Source of the DNA: Amazonocrinis nigriterrae CENA67 | Lineage (GTDB): Bacteria > Cyanobacteriota > Cyanobacteriia > Cyanobacteriales > Nostocaceae | Assembly (NCBI RefSeq): GCF_016056305.1 | Contig: NZ_JAECZC010000002.1 | Span: forward strand, 203,934 to 267,933 | Direction: 5' to 3' | DNA length: 64,000 nt | Shown: in pieces, positions 27,842-37,312 of the stretch | How positions within the stretch are numbered: position 1 is the first letter of the stretch | Layout of the letters: each line of letters begins with the position of its first letter | Translations under genes and position numbers: made by a program | Notes under the pieces: generated by a model | Told to the model about the DNA's origin: nothing | Databases searched by the model: none | Seen by the model: only the letters and a program-made list of their open reading frames with translations

Positions 27842-28738
27842 TTCGACCTCCCATATAAATAAACAGCAAAAAACAAGGAAGGTTACGTTGGAGGGACTGA
27901 GATCAATTTGACCATCAAAGCCCAACTCCCAAAATTTAGAGATGATTATTAAATTAGATTAATAAAATTCCTAACTCTGTTTACCTAGTTTTTCTCTTAA
28001 TAGAAACTAGTAAAAACAGAGGCAACTTTTTTGGTGCTTCCACACAAGTTTTTTGGTTAAAGAATCAGGTATGTATCACAAAATTATTTGGTTATATCAT
28101 ATTATTTGAATCCTCAACTAAGTGGCGATATCTAAAATCTTACGGATAAGTAAATCATAACATAGTTTGACATTGTATTGTTTTTTCAAGTAAATTTCAC
28201 ATAATATTTAAACTCAAACGTTTAAGTACAAGTTGGATAAGCCTTCATCTAGACTTATCAAACACATTTATAAAAAAACAAATATCTTGATGATAATTAC
28301 TGCAATTACATAGGACTTATGCTAAGTAAATTTATTTTAATTAAATACTGCTATAAAGTTTTATTTAATTTGCTTTAGCATTTGTACCCAAGCAAAGCAA
28401 AAACTTTATTTTCAAATACAAAAAAATTTTACTTAAAAAGGTGGTAACTAAATTGTAAAGAATTCCAGTATAGAGAAAGTATTACCAAACTCAAAAATAG
28501 CAATTTTAAATTCTATTAATACTGGTAAATACTTTCTCTGGATTTGACATGAATACCTCCTGAATGATTTGGAAAAATTGTCAGCAAATTGATTGTAAAT
28601 TGTTGTCTTTGCGAAATCAGCCAATAGGTGCAGTTCTCACGGTGTTGAGTTGATTTCCATTAGAACTTAGCTTGCAAGACTGGTTATGCTGTTGGCATTT
28701 GCTAAGGTTTTATGACTTCAAAGCTAAATTCACAAAAA
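27842..28738. other. Gene-poor AT-rich intergenic region with an inverted repeat
   Basis: About 0.9 kb without a credible gene. It contains an inverted repeat whose arms lie at 28472-28487 (AGAGAAAGTATTACCA) and 28523-28539 (TGGTAAATACTTTCTCT), identical apart from one extra base, with 35 bp between. Around 28311-28380 a weaker repeat pairs a TGCTAAG-type end with TTTAGCA. These could be operators or small mobile-element remnants. The minus-strand promoter of the gene at 27841 must lie at the left part. Confidence 0.4.
28472..28539. repeat. Inverted repeat, 16-17 bp arms
   Basis: Arms AGAGAAAGTATTACCA and TGGTAAATACTTTCTCT are complementary with one bulged base. The 35-bp spacer is AT-rich. 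It lies about 200 bp downstream of the end of the WcaI-like gene (minus strand) and has no T-run directly after it. Confidence 0.6.
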
Positions 28739-30088
28739 TTATTTTGTCTGGCTTTGAGACATAGTTATTACCTCATCAGGCAATATTGCCTGCTGTAAGA
28801 CATCAAGGTATTGTTGAGAAATAACCTTAGGTGTGAAATGCGATCGCAAGTACTGACGGCCTGCTTTACCCATTCGTTCCCCAAGCTGGGGATCACGACT
28901 GAGTAAACGAATAAATTGAGCTAGACTATGACTGTCTCCATTATCAAATGTGCCACCACAGTCAGCTTCGGCAATTAGTTGTCTTAAGTATGAATACGGT
29001 GAACAAATCACTGCCACTGGTCGCCCAGATGCCAAAGCTGAGTAAAGCTTACTAGGAACAACCAAACCTTCGGTAGATTCATCGACACTCACTAGTGATA
29101 AATCGCAAGCTGTCAGGGAATAGGGTAGTACCTGCTTATCTTGATATGGTAAAAATGTGAAATTATTCAGCCCTAATCGATTTACTTCCTTAATTAACTC
29201 ATCGCGTTTGGCTCCACCGCCAATACATACAAAGTGAATTGGCTCGTCTTGCAGTTCTTTGGCAGCTTCTAGCATGGTGTCAATGTCATGACAGCGGCCC
29301 ATATTGCCAGAATAGAGAACAGTGAATGTGTTAACTAGGTTATGCTTCCAAGCAAACCAGTTCTCTTGCTTGGTAATTGGCACAATCAAATCAGGGTTAG
29401 CCCAACTGTGAATTACAGAAATCTTATCGGCTATTTGTGGACAATTGGCGAGTACTCGCTGTTTCATCGCTGGACTGAGAACTATAATTCCCTTGGCGTT
29501 GAGCCAAACTTGTCTATTGATAGCACGCCACAATCGCACCAACCAGCTATCCTTTGAAACTACTCCCAGCGCGATCGCAATATCGGGATAGAGGTCATAC
29601 AGTATGCAAACATAAGGTAACCGGAACAAGGTATAAGCCAAGTATCCGATAATTGGTAAAAACGGGGGAGCAGTAGTCAGCAATAATACATTTCGGCGAC
29701 GCCAAGCTCTAAATAGATAGAGTACAGCACGCAAAGTGTATAGAACACCATTGATAGCTTTACCGCGAATCCTTCCTGGCCAAAGTTGGGCAGTACGCGA
29801 TCGCTGAATTCGGATTCTCTCCGTACGTTCAACAGCTGGAGCCGTATGAGATTGAAATGCATATCCAGGCTGACTGGTAAACACCTCAACATCCACCCCT
29901 TGCTGTCCTAACTGTTTCACAAGTTCCTCAATCAACTGTCCTGTAGCTGCATAGTCTGGAGGAAAAAACTGAGTGACTACTGACAATTTAATTGACTGTT
30001 GAGTTTTTACAGAATGCTCATTCTTAATTTCTGACCGAGTAGAAATGGATTGCAACAATTTGTGATTAATCCATTGATTAAGTCTCAT
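28739..30088 (-). CDS. Glycosyltransferase family 4, WcaI/WbuB-like
   Basis: A 449-residue GT-B enzyme. After a 34-residue leader comes LSVVTQFFPPDYAATGQLIE, the N-terminal pattern of the WcaI/WbuB group, and VEVFTSQPGYAF. The C-terminal domain shows VLYSGNMGRCHDIDTMLEAA, HFVCIGGGAKRDELIKEV and VVPSKLYSALASGRPVAVIC (the SKLYSALASGRP donor-site motif of this group). A hydrophobic stretch around VLLLTTAPPFLPIIGYLAYT suggests membrane contact. It is the most upstream minus-strand gene of the locus and faces away from the wzc gene, so the 1.6 kb between them may hold divergent promoters. Confidence 0.9.
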   Translation of the reverse strand: MRLNQWINHKLLQSISTRSEIKNEHSVKTQQSIKLSVVTQFFPPDYAATGQLIEELVKQLGQQGVDVEVFTSQPGYAFQSHTAPAVERTERIRIQRSRTAQLWPGRIRGKAINGVLYTLRAVLYLFRAWRRRNVLLLTTAPPFLPIIGYLAYTLFRLPYVCILYDLYPDIAIALGVVSKDSWLVRLWRAINRQVWLNAKGIIVLSPAMKQRVLANCPQIADKISVIHSWANPDLIVPITKQENWFAWKHNLVNTFTVLYSGNMGRCHDIDTMLEAAKELQDEPIHFVCIGGGAKRDELIKEVNRLGLNNFTFLPYQDKQVLPYSLTACDLSLVSVDESTEGLVVPSKLYSALASGRPVAVICSPYSYLRQLIAEADCGGTFDNGDSHSLAQFIRLLSRDPQLGERMGKAGRQYLRSHFTPKVISQQYLDVLQQAILPDEVITMSQSQTK

Positions 30089-31695
30089 CGCCTCTATCCT
30101 GCTTTCAACTTATAAATTTTATTGAAAATACTACTGAACTGCTTAAACCATTAATTTCCATGACAAACTTACCTGGTATTGAAAACAATTTTCAGTTTGC
30201 TCCAGGTATAATTTATTATTCACCTGCTATACAACTATCTTGACAGAGATTGTATATACGTACACTAGCCTTGCTGGCAACTAGCTGACTAATACTAGCT
30301 ATCCACTTATTCGCTTTATATAGATGCACTTCCTTTGGACAGGGGAACACAACGAGGAGGAAAAGAAGTTTGAGTAGCGACGAACAGCTTTTTACTAGGG
30401 ATAAAATTTTCCCTACAGCTAGCTGCTCTACAGACTTATAGGAAAACTTTTTTGATGTCCAAGGAGTTACTTCTATAGAGATTACCACTATTTCGCATTA
30501 ATACTGAATTTTATTTGAGAAATTCGGAATTTACTATTCTTATGAGCCTATTTGCTGTTTTTTCACCTTGTTTTTGCTTGTTCATTTGTATTGCATGTAA
30601 TTTTTAGCTAGAGTATTATTCCTAAAGTATATTATTACATGTAATTTTGAATACTAGAATACCATGTTTCAAAGTTAACAATTCTACTTTATCAAAAATT
30701 CATTTTAGTAGTATATCTTTAAACTTTATCTTCACAAAATAGATATTATAACCAGTATATTTTCCTATCTTTAATTATTATTAATAAATTAGCTACTCGT
30801 TAATATTTTTAATGAGTCTATTACAACTTTTTATTAACAAGAGAAAGAGTTCAAACTCTAGAGATAGACTCCTACATGCAAGATAACCTGCATTGAACTG
30901 CTAGGTTTGTATATCCATGAGATTGTTTATTTCAGTAGTTATTAAATATTTACTACCTGTACGCAAAGTAAATTGATATTAAATTGGCTGCTAAGAGGTA
31001 GTCGAGCAATATTTTGCATTCATGGCAACGTTTAATACCAATTTGTAATTCGTGAGCAACTTGCCGTCTTGGACGCCACATCCTCCACTTGAGGAGCCAG
31101 CGCAGTGAGGCAACGTTGTCTTGGGGGTTCTCCCCCAATTTCCAGTTCCGAGTTCCCCATAAGCGCCTGCCAAAAGGCTTTGCTGACAGCCGCACAACTG
31201 CCGATCTCAAGAGTATTAGCGAGCTTGCAAGCATCACCTGAAGGGTAATTCGTAATTAAGATTCGTCAGTTATGTACTGGGTTTTGGAGTTTGAATGGTT
31301 GCCGAATTTTAGAGAATTGGTATAACTTGTAGGTTTTCATAAGGAGTACAGCAAGTGGTCACTGTACTACCCCAATCTGCTAGAAGCTGGCCAGCAAGGA
31401 TCTACGATTTCTGCTGTGCAGTACGATAACCAGCTTTGAGCAAGGCAGTTGTCTGGGTCAGGATAGCCCATAATAGTACAAAATTACTATTTTGTGTATA
31501 CGCCTGATATCAAGTATCTCAATGTCATCTAAAACGGCTATTAACACCTCAATTCTGAACCTTCTATAATTATTGAGAAACAGTCTCTTGTATTTTCAGC
31601 TACATGACCTAAGCTTTTAAAAGCTGTTAAGCTAATTTGGATGAATGCAAATTGCATGTACAAGTTTTGCCTTTTGTATTACAAAATATTAATAA
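30089..31695. other. 1.6-kb intergenic region between divergent EPS genes
   Basis: Long AT-rich region separating the WcaI-like gene (minus) from wzc (plus), so it should carry both promoters. A GC-richer island at about 31060-31200 differs sharply in composition and contains a hairpin (TTGGGGGTTCTCCCCCAA at 31122-31139), which looks like part of a dispersed cyanobacterial repeat. A GTG-started frame of 24 codons (31355-31429) with AAGGAG in front is the only ribosome-site-like start I see. Confidence 0.4.
31122..31139. repeat. GC-rich hairpin within a probable dispersed repeat
   Basis: TTGGGGG and CCCCCAA flank a four-base loop. It sits in a short GC-rich island (about 31060-31200) surrounded by AT-rich sequence, and the island is followed by GTAATTCGTAATTA, a recurring tag of intergenic repeats in this window (compare 37284-37309). 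Confidence 0.45.
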
Positions 31696-33954
31696 GTGAT
31701 GGAAAAATATTCTTTTCAACCCTCAAATTCTGATCGCAATAATAACTCTGTACCTCCATTTCCTCAGGATCAACCTGTTTCATGGAATGAATCACAACGA
31801 GATGGCTGGAGTTTCAAAGAATTTCTTAGTGTTGTGCGAAGACGAGCAATTGTGATTGGAGGCGTCAGTATAACTATGATGTCCACAGTTGTGATCACCT
31901 TAATGTTGAACCCAAAGCAACCAGACTACGAAAGCAATTTTCAGTTGTTAGTAGAACCTGTTAATGATGACACCAAAATGGTGGATATTGTTAAAGACCC
32001 TAACTTAAGCCAGTCTAGCCTAGATTACGAAAGTCAAATTCAGGTTCTCAAGAGTCCTGAACTAATGGCAGGTATTGTTAAACAGTTGCAAGCTTTCTAT
32101 CCAGATATTAACTATGATTTTCTAATCAACTCACTGAGTATTACTCGTCTAGGTGAAACAAAGATTATACAAGTTAGCTATCGAAATCATGATCCAAATC
32201 AAATTAAAGTTGTACTAGACAAAATTGCTCAAGAATATTTAGACTATAGCCGAGAAAAAAGGCAAACTAAGTTGCGTCAGGGAATTAAGTTTATTGAAAA
32301 AGAGTTGCCATCTGCACAAAGTCGAGTTGATCGGTTACAAAAAGAACTGCAAAAGTTTAGGCAAAACAACAACTTTGCCGATCCAGATAGCCAACTTGAA
32401 TTAGTTAGCAAACAAGTTAGTTACTTAACTGAACAACGGCAAGCGATTGATAAGAAATTAGCAGAAACTCGTGCTAATTTTGCTATTTTAAATCAAAAAG
32501 ATAGAAGATTAGCAATATTAAATGATGCTCCTTTGTATCAGCAGTTACTTAATCAAGCTCAAGAATTAGATGTTCAGATCGCTAAGGAATCAACTCGTTT
32601 ACAAAACGATAACCCAACTCTCAAAACATTGAAAGAAAAAAGGCAAAGCTTGTCAACTTTATTGGCTCAAGAGTCAAAGTACGTTTTGGATACAAAAATT
32701 GCAGAAGTAGCCAATCAAATTCAAATTCTAGAGGTGCAGAGTCGAGAGTTGGCTAAAGCAGAACAGGCACTTCAATTCAAACGTGAGCAATGGCCAATCT
32801 TGGCACGAAAATACACGGAACTACAGCGGTCATTACAGATTGCCACTGAGAGTCTGAATCGTTTTTTATCTACTCGCGAAACCCTGCAAATTCAAATTTC
32901 TCAGACAGAACTGGGTTGGCAGTTACTTAAAGCACCAACTAAACCAGAATATCCCGTTGTTTCTTCCGATTTCCGGCGCAACTTAATACTGGGATTAGGT
33001 GCAAGTATTCTCTTTGGAATTAGCGTTGCCTTACTGATAGAAAAGCTTGACAATACCTACCATAATGTTGATGCCCTAAAGGAGAAGGTCAAATTCCCAT
33101 TATTAGGAAATATTCCATTTGAAAAGCAAGTTCAAAACAATCAAGAAAGCACTAGCGTCAACACCTTGAAAGAAAAGGTCAAAATGCCCTTATTAGTCAA
33201 TAATCAATTGGAAAAGCAAGTTCAAAAAAATCAAGACTGCACCCTTGCTCAAGAAATTTCCCTGGTAACAGTACCAAATCACTTTTCTGATAGTATTGCC
33301 GGCTCAAGCATCATACCTGAGTTAGATTACAGCAACTATTCCGCAAAGTTTTTAGAAGCTTTGCGAGTACTTTATGCAAATATTCAACTACTGAATAATG
33401 ATCGCGAGATTAATTCCATTATCATTAGTTCAGCTACGCCTGGTGACGGGAAGTCTACAATTGCTTTGCATCTAGCCCAAATAGCTACAGCAATGGGGCA
33501 ACGAGTACTACTTGTAGATGCCAATCTTCGCCAACCAGTGATTCATACTCTATTAGGTTTAAATAACGTGTGGGGATTGAGTAATTTAATTTCTACAAAC
33601 TTGCCAGTAGGAGAAGTACTTAAGCAACTACCTTCTATAAGCAAATTATCTGTAATCACTGCTGGGCCAATACCACCAGATCCCACAAAGTTGCTTTCGT
33701 CTGAAAAGATGCAGCGTCTGATGGCAGATTTCCAGAACACCTTTGACTTAGTAATTTATGATGCCCCCCACCTAGCTGGGCTGGCTGATGCTACCCTACT
33801 AGCACCCCACACCAATGGCATTTTGATGGTGGTGAAGATGGATAAAACAGATGCTTCAGTACTAAATAGAACTTTAGATAATCTGAACAATTCCCGGCTG
33901 AATGTCTTAGGTATGGTTGGTAACGGTCAGAAGGGGAACTTTAACAGCTACTAA
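31696..33954 (+). CDS. Wzc-like polysaccharide co-polymerase / bacterial tyrosine autokinase
   Basis: A protein of 751-752 residues. GTG at 31696 is followed directly by ATG at 31699, and either may start. Residues about 40-440 form the Wzz-type part, with two membrane helices (VIGGVSITMMSTVVITLML and RNLILGLGASILFGISVALL) around a long coiled coil. The C-terminal kinase has Walker A SATPGDGKSTIA (Lys586), Walker A' RVLLVDANLRQP and Walker B DLVIYDAPHLAGLAD. The usual C-terminal tyrosine cluster is reduced to the final GNFNSY. A 30-residue tandem duplication (33076-33255) follows the second helix. It controls chain length and export, in line with the EPS genes opposite. Confidence 0.92.
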   Translation: MMEKYSFQPSNSDRNNNSVPPFPQDQPVSWNESQRDGWSFKEFLSVVRRRAIVIGGVSITMMSTVVITLMLNPKQPDYESNFQLLVEPVNDDTKMVDIVKDPNLSQSSLDYESQIQVLKSPELMAGIVKQLQAFYPDINYDFLINSLSITRLGETKIIQVSYRNHDPNQIKVVLDKIAQEYLDYSREKRQTKLRQGIKFIEKELPSAQSRVDRLQKELQKFRQNNNFADPDSQLELVSKQVSYLTEQRQAIDKKLAETRANFAILNQKDRRLAILNDAPLYQQLLNQAQELDVQIAKESTRLQNDNPTLKTLKEKRQSLSTLLAQESKYVLDTKIAEVANQIQILEVQSRELAKAEQALQFKREQWPILARKYTELQRSLQIATESLNRFLSTRETLQIQISQTELGWQLLKAPTKPEYPVVSSDFRRNLILGLGASILFGISVALLIEKLDNTYHNVDALKEKVKFPLLGNIPFEKQVQNNQESTSVNTLKEKVKMPLLVNNQLEKQVQKNQDCTLAQEISLVTVPNHFSDSIAGSSIIPELDYSNYSAKFLEALRVLYANIQLLNNDREINSIIISSATPGDGKSTIALHLAQIATAMGQRVLLVDANLRQPVIHTLLGLNNVWGLSNLISTNLPVGEVLKQLPSISKLSVITAGPIPPDPTKLLSSEKMQRLMADFQNTFDLVIYDAPHLAGLADATLLAPHTNGILMVVKMDKTDASVLNRTLDNLNNSRLNVLGMVGNGQKGNFNSY
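33076..33255 (+). repeat. In-frame 90-bp tandem duplication inside the Wzc-like gene
   Basis: Two 90-bp units (33076-33165 and 33166-33255) encode LKEKVKFPLLGNIPFEKQVQ and LKEKVKMPLLVNNQLEKQVQ, each followed by a ten-residue polar tail. The first unit keeps the LLGNIP motif normally found just after the second membrane helix. The second has lost it. Confidence 0.8.
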
Positions 33955-34338
33955 AAATAAGCTAAAACACATTTAAATAGCATAATTATTCATGTTCGCG
34001 TAGCGTCTGGGTTAGGAGAAGGTCGTTGACCGATGAACGCGCTTGAAAGCTCAAGTCGAGAAACCCTGACTGTGCAACTGGCTCCTGATGACTGTCATCA
34101 GTTATCGGTCATCGGTCAACACAATTAGATCTGCAACTTCAATGCGGAACAGCTTAATACAATTTGAGATTTTTGAGCCACTGCCTTGCACAGGGAAGTC
34201 CCAAGGGTGAGGCAGTGCTGAACTCATAATGCTGCCTCCTTGTTGAGTGCAAGTTGCGTGATTATAAAACAATTACCACTAGTCGCTTTTAACGCTTCAA
34301 GGATAATAAACGATCGCCAACGCTAATTTTAAGCATAA
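33955..34338. other. Intergenic region after wzc, with a small ORF and repeat fragments
   Basis: Contains GTTCGCGTAGCGTCT-type repeat sequence (about 33992), a CAGTTATCGGTCATCGGTCA tag common in cyanobacterial spacers, and the minus-strand small frame described separately (34102-34227). No terminator with a clear T-run is visible after wzc. Confidence 0.35.
34102..34227 (-). CDS. Candidate small protein, 41 residues
   Basis: A minus-strand frame with an excellent ribosome site: AGGAGG, seven bases, then ATG at 34225-34227. It starts MSSALPHPWDFPVQGSGSKI and continues for 41 residues to a TAA at 34102-34104. There is no membrane segment or signal peptide, and I do not recognise it. The last codons run into a ubiquitous intergenic tag (GACCGATGACCGATAA on the minus strand), so the true C-terminus may have been replaced. 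It could be a real small protein or a fragment. The strong SD is the main argument. Confidence 0.4.
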   Translation of the reverse strand: MSSALPHPWDFPVQGSGSKISNCIKLFRIEVADLIVLTDDR

Positions 34339-34560
34339 TTACTCATTTATAAAAATCAGGTTATCTTGATATCTCACAGATGCATCATCTGTGGAGCTGC
34401 GAAAATCTTGAGTGTATATCGATTGATAGCTTTTAATTGATTCAACCAGATTGTTTATAAAGTCTATATCGGGACTTGTGGCTTCAGTTGTGAAGCCATA
34501 AATTAATGTATAATTTTGTACTGAATAGTTTAATTCAGAAGAAGAATTAGTTCGTCGCAC
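34339..34560 (-). CDS. Uncertain small ORF, 73 residues
   Basis: A GTG-started frame without a well-placed ribosome site (GAGGA is about 17 bases upstream). The product, with YTLIYGFTTEATSPDIDFIN and a polar C-terminus ending NLIFINE, has no family I recognise. It is followed by normal stops and lies upstream of nothing on its strand except the 41-residue candidate. It could be a decayed gene end. Confidence 0.25.
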   Translation of the reverse strand: MRRTNSSSELNYSVQNYTLIYGFTTEATSPDIDFINNLVESIKSYQSIYTQDFRSSTDDASVRYQDNLIFINE

Positions 34561-34617
34561 TGACTATTCTTTGCTTCCTCTGAGTTTTTTCTACTAGCTT
34601 GAGTTTGTTTTTACTCA

Positions 34618-34821
34618 TTATTCCTGCAAGAGTCTGTTAGAGCCAACGATGAGCAAAACTAACAGTACAAGCTGGATCTGCCAAGGGGCTAAAATCAGAC
34701 TCAAAATCAGGCTGATAATTGTAAACAAACCTGTAAAATAAGCAATTTCGTCTGTACATTTTTTCGAGAAATAGCCAGTTACTAAACCAGCAAAGAGTGG
34801 AACTAAAAAAAACAAAGGCAT
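34618..34821 (-). CDS. Small two-helix membrane protein
   Basis: A 67-residue protein with two or three hydrophobic segments (LFFLVPLFAGLVTGYF, FTGLFTIISLILSLILAPW, IQLVLLVLLIVGSNRLL). The ATG at 34819-34821 has GAGG about nine bases upstream, which supports translation. No function is known to me. It precedes the divergent tex gene by 239 bp. Confidence 0.5.
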   Translation of the reverse strand: MPLFFLVPLFAGLVTGYFSKKCTDEIAYFTGLFTIISLILSLILAPWQIQLVLLVLLIVGSNRLLQE

Positions 34822-35060
34822 TTTTACTAACCTCTGAACTAAAGTAGAAGTGTTGGTACAGGAAGATTCACAATGTTTTTCTTATTGTGGTCAATTTTAC
34901 ATCTTAGGTGGTTTTTACTACAACAGCCTATAGAAATAAACGGCTCATAAAGTCAAGAATATGCAATTATTCCGTAAATAAGCTTAACACTTGGTGCTAG
35001 AACTGTGAGAACGATCTAGCATATTACCTCTAGGAGTAAATTTTTCAACTTAAACACCCG

Positions 35061-37220
35061 ATGCTGAACATTCCTCAACTACTGGCAACTGAACTAGACC
35101 TCAAACCTTATCAGGTGCAAAACGCGCTGGAACTTTTGGCGGAGGGTGCGACTATCCCTTTTATTGCCCGTTATCGTAAAGAACGTACGGGTGAGATGAA
35201 TGAAGTTCAACTGCGCGATTTATCTGATAGGTATACATACTTAACAGAATTGGAAGAAAGGAAATCAGTAATCTTAAATGCGATCGCTGAACAAGGTAAA
35301 CTCACCGATGAACTGAAAACCAAAATCACATCTTGTTTACAAAAAACTGAACTTGAGGATTTATACCTACCCTATCGACCAAAGCGACGTACCCGGGCCA
35401 CAGTCGCTAGAGAAAAAGGACTGGAACCGCTAACAGAATTTATCAAGTCGTTGAATGTGAAAAATGCTGTCTCTGCGTCATTAGAATCAGAAGCGGCAAA
35501 GTATATTTCTGAGGAAAAAGGAATAAAAACAGCACAGGAAGCATTAAAAGGTGCTGCGGACATCTTAGCGGAAGAAGTGGCAGAAAAAGCTGATTTACGG
35601 GCATATATTCGAGAATATCTTTTAGAAGAAGGGTTATTTGTCTCCCGCATCAAAGATGATTATCCAGAAGGTACAACTAAATTCGAGATGTACCGCAACT
35701 ACCAAGCTAAGGTGAAAAATATCGCACCTCACAACATGCTGGCGTTGTGTCGAGGTGAATCTGAGGGCGTATTAAACTTTGAAATAGCCTTTGATGAAGA
35801 TGTAGTACTTTCTTATCTGGAATCCCAGGGAATTCGCACAAAAACTCGCGAAATCAGGGATTTTTATCAAGCGATGTTGAAGGATGCATTCAACCGTTTG
35901 ATGAAAACATCACTTGTGGGGGAAGTGATTTCTGAAAAGAAAACTTACGCAGATATTGAGTCAATCAAGACATTTGAAGCTAATCTGCGAGAGTTGCTGC
36001 TGTCTGCACCAGCGGGAATGAAACCAACACTGGCAATTGATCCCGGCTTTAGAACTGGTTGCAAAGTTGCAGTCCTTGACCAAACGGGAAAATTCTTAGA
36101 ATATCAGGCAGTGTTTCCCCATCAAGCTGCGGAACAACGTACTAAAGCTGCACTAACTATCAAGAATCTAATTGAAAAATACAAAATTGAGTTAATTGCC
36201 ATTGGTAATGGTACAGCTTCCCGCGAAACAGACGAGTTTGTATTGCAAGTATTACAAGCAATAGACCGTAAACCAATTAAAGTGATGGTCAATGAGTCCG
36301 GTGCATCTATATATTCTGCTAGCAAAGTGGCATTAGAAGAGTTTCCCGATTTAGATGTGACGGTGCGTGGTGCCATTAGTATCGGTCGCCGTTTGCAAGA
36401 TCCCTTGGCAGAACTTGTGAAAATCGATCCTAAATCCATTGGTGTGGGACAATATCAGCATGATGTTGATCAAAAATTGCTGAAAAAGAAGCTTGATGAA
36501 ACTGTAGAAAGCTGCGTCAACTACGTAGGCGTAGACTTGAACACCGCCTCCAAGGAACTTTTAACTTTTGTTTCTGGCATTACAGCAGCGGTTGCTAACA
36601 ACATTGTTGCCTATCGCAATCAGTATGGAGCCTTTAAAAATCGCCGACAACTGTTGAAAGTGCCGAAGTTGGGGCCAAAAGCCTTTGAACAGGCTGCGGG
36701 TTTTTTAAGGATTCGTGGTGGTGATAACCCCTTGGATAATACAGCTGTGCATCCAGAAAGTTACTCTGTTGTGGAAGCGATCGCATCCGATCTCAATGTG
36801 CCATTAAATCAGGTTACACAAATTGCCGAAAAACTCAAAAAGACAAATTTGAAGAAATACGTTACCGATACCGTTGGTGAACCCACACTACGTGACATTC
36901 TCGGCGAACTGGAAAAACCAGGTAGAGATCCCCGTGCGGAATTTAAGTATGCCACCTTTAAAGAAGGAATCAAGGAAATTACCGACTTGCAAGTGGGGAT
37001 GGAACTTGAGGGAATCGTTACTAATGTCGCCAACTTCGGCGCGTTTGTAGATATTGGCGTACATCAAGATGGTTTAGTGCATATATCTCAACTAGCCGAC
37101 AGATTCGTAGACGATCCCAAAAAAATTGTGAAAGTTGGACAAGTCGTGAAAGTACGAGTGCTGGAAGTTAACGAGAAATTGAAGCGGATTAGTTTGTCGA
37201 TGAAAGCATTCAAGCAATAA
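35061..37220 (+). CDS. tex: Tex-family RNA-binding transcription accessory protein
   Basis: A 719-residue protein, full length for Tex. The N-terminal helical part contains IPFIARYRKERTGEMNEVQL, the family hallmark. A YqgF-like RNase H fold follows (PTLAIDPGFRTGCKVAVLDQ), then the helix-hairpin-helix segment (ASKELLTFVSGITAAVANNI, RQLLKVPKLGPKAFEQAAGF). A C-terminal S1 domain covers about 640-715 (LEGIVTNVANFGAFVDIGVH). Tex binds nucleic acid and elongating RNA polymerase. The ATG follows CTCTAGGAGTAAATT with a plausible SD. It stands alone. Confidence 0.97.
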   Translation: MLNIPQLLATELDLKPYQVQNALELLAEGATIPFIARYRKERTGEMNEVQLRDLSDRYTYLTELEERKSVILNAIAEQGKLTDELKTKITSCLQKTELEDLYLPYRPKRRTRATVAREKGLEPLTEFIKSLNVKNAVSASLESEAAKYISEEKGIKTAQEALKGAADILAEEVAEKADLRAYIREYLLEEGLFVSRIKDDYPEGTTKFEMYRNYQAKVKNIAPHNMLALCRGESEGVLNFEIAFDEDVVLSYLESQGIRTKTREIRDFYQAMLKDAFNRLMKTSLVGEVISEKKTYADIESIKTFEANLRELLLSAPAGMKPTLAIDPGFRTGCKVAVLDQTGKFLEYQAVFPHQAAEQRTKAALTIKNLIEKYKIELIAIGNGTASRETDEFVLQVLQAIDRKPIKVMVNESGASIYSASKVALEEFPDLDVTVRGAISIGRRLQDPLAELVKIDPKSIGVGQYQHDVDQKLLKKKLDETVESCVNYVGVDLNTASKELLTFVSGITAAVANNIVAYRNQYGAFKNRRQLLKVPKLGPKAFEQAAGFLRIRGGDNPLDNTAVHPESYSVVEAIASDLNVPLNQVTQIAEKLKKTNLKKYVTDTVGEPTLRDILGELEKPGRDPRAEFKYATFKEGIKEITDLQVGMELEGIVTNVANFGAFVDIGVHQDGLVHISQLADRFVDDPKKIVKVGQVVKVRVLEVNEKLKRISLSMKAFKQ

Positions 37221-37222
37221 GA

Positions 37223-37254
37223 GGGAATGGGGAGTGGGGAGTGGGGAGTCGGGG
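37223..37254. repeat. STRR-type heptamer array (GGGGAGT)
   Basis: Three to four tandem copies of a GGGGAGT-like heptamer begin two bases after the tex stop codon. Such arrays are common in heterocystous cyanobacteria. Confidence 0.75.
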
Positions 37255-37283
37255 AAAATTACCTTTACTTTAAAGTGTTATTT

Positions 37284-37309
37284 AATTACGAATTACGAAT
37301 TACGAATTA
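37284..37309. repeat. STRR-type heptamer array (TACGAAT) abutting the ferredoxin start
   Basis: Three tandem TACGAAT heptamers run to within four bases of the ferredoxin ATG at 37313. They occupy the place where a ribosome-binding site would be, and no Shine-Dalgarno sequence is visible. Confidence 0.75.
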
Positions 37310-37312
37310 TTT

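Noticed and set aside
30216-30488. Minus-strand ORF of 90 codons in the EPS spacer
   Set aside because: No ribosome site, no hydrophobic or family pattern, and composition like the surrounding non-coding DNA.
31355-31429. 24-codon GTG frame with an AAGGAG in front, upstream of wzc
   Set aside because: Too short and without a recognisable pattern. Kept only as a remark in the spacer entry.
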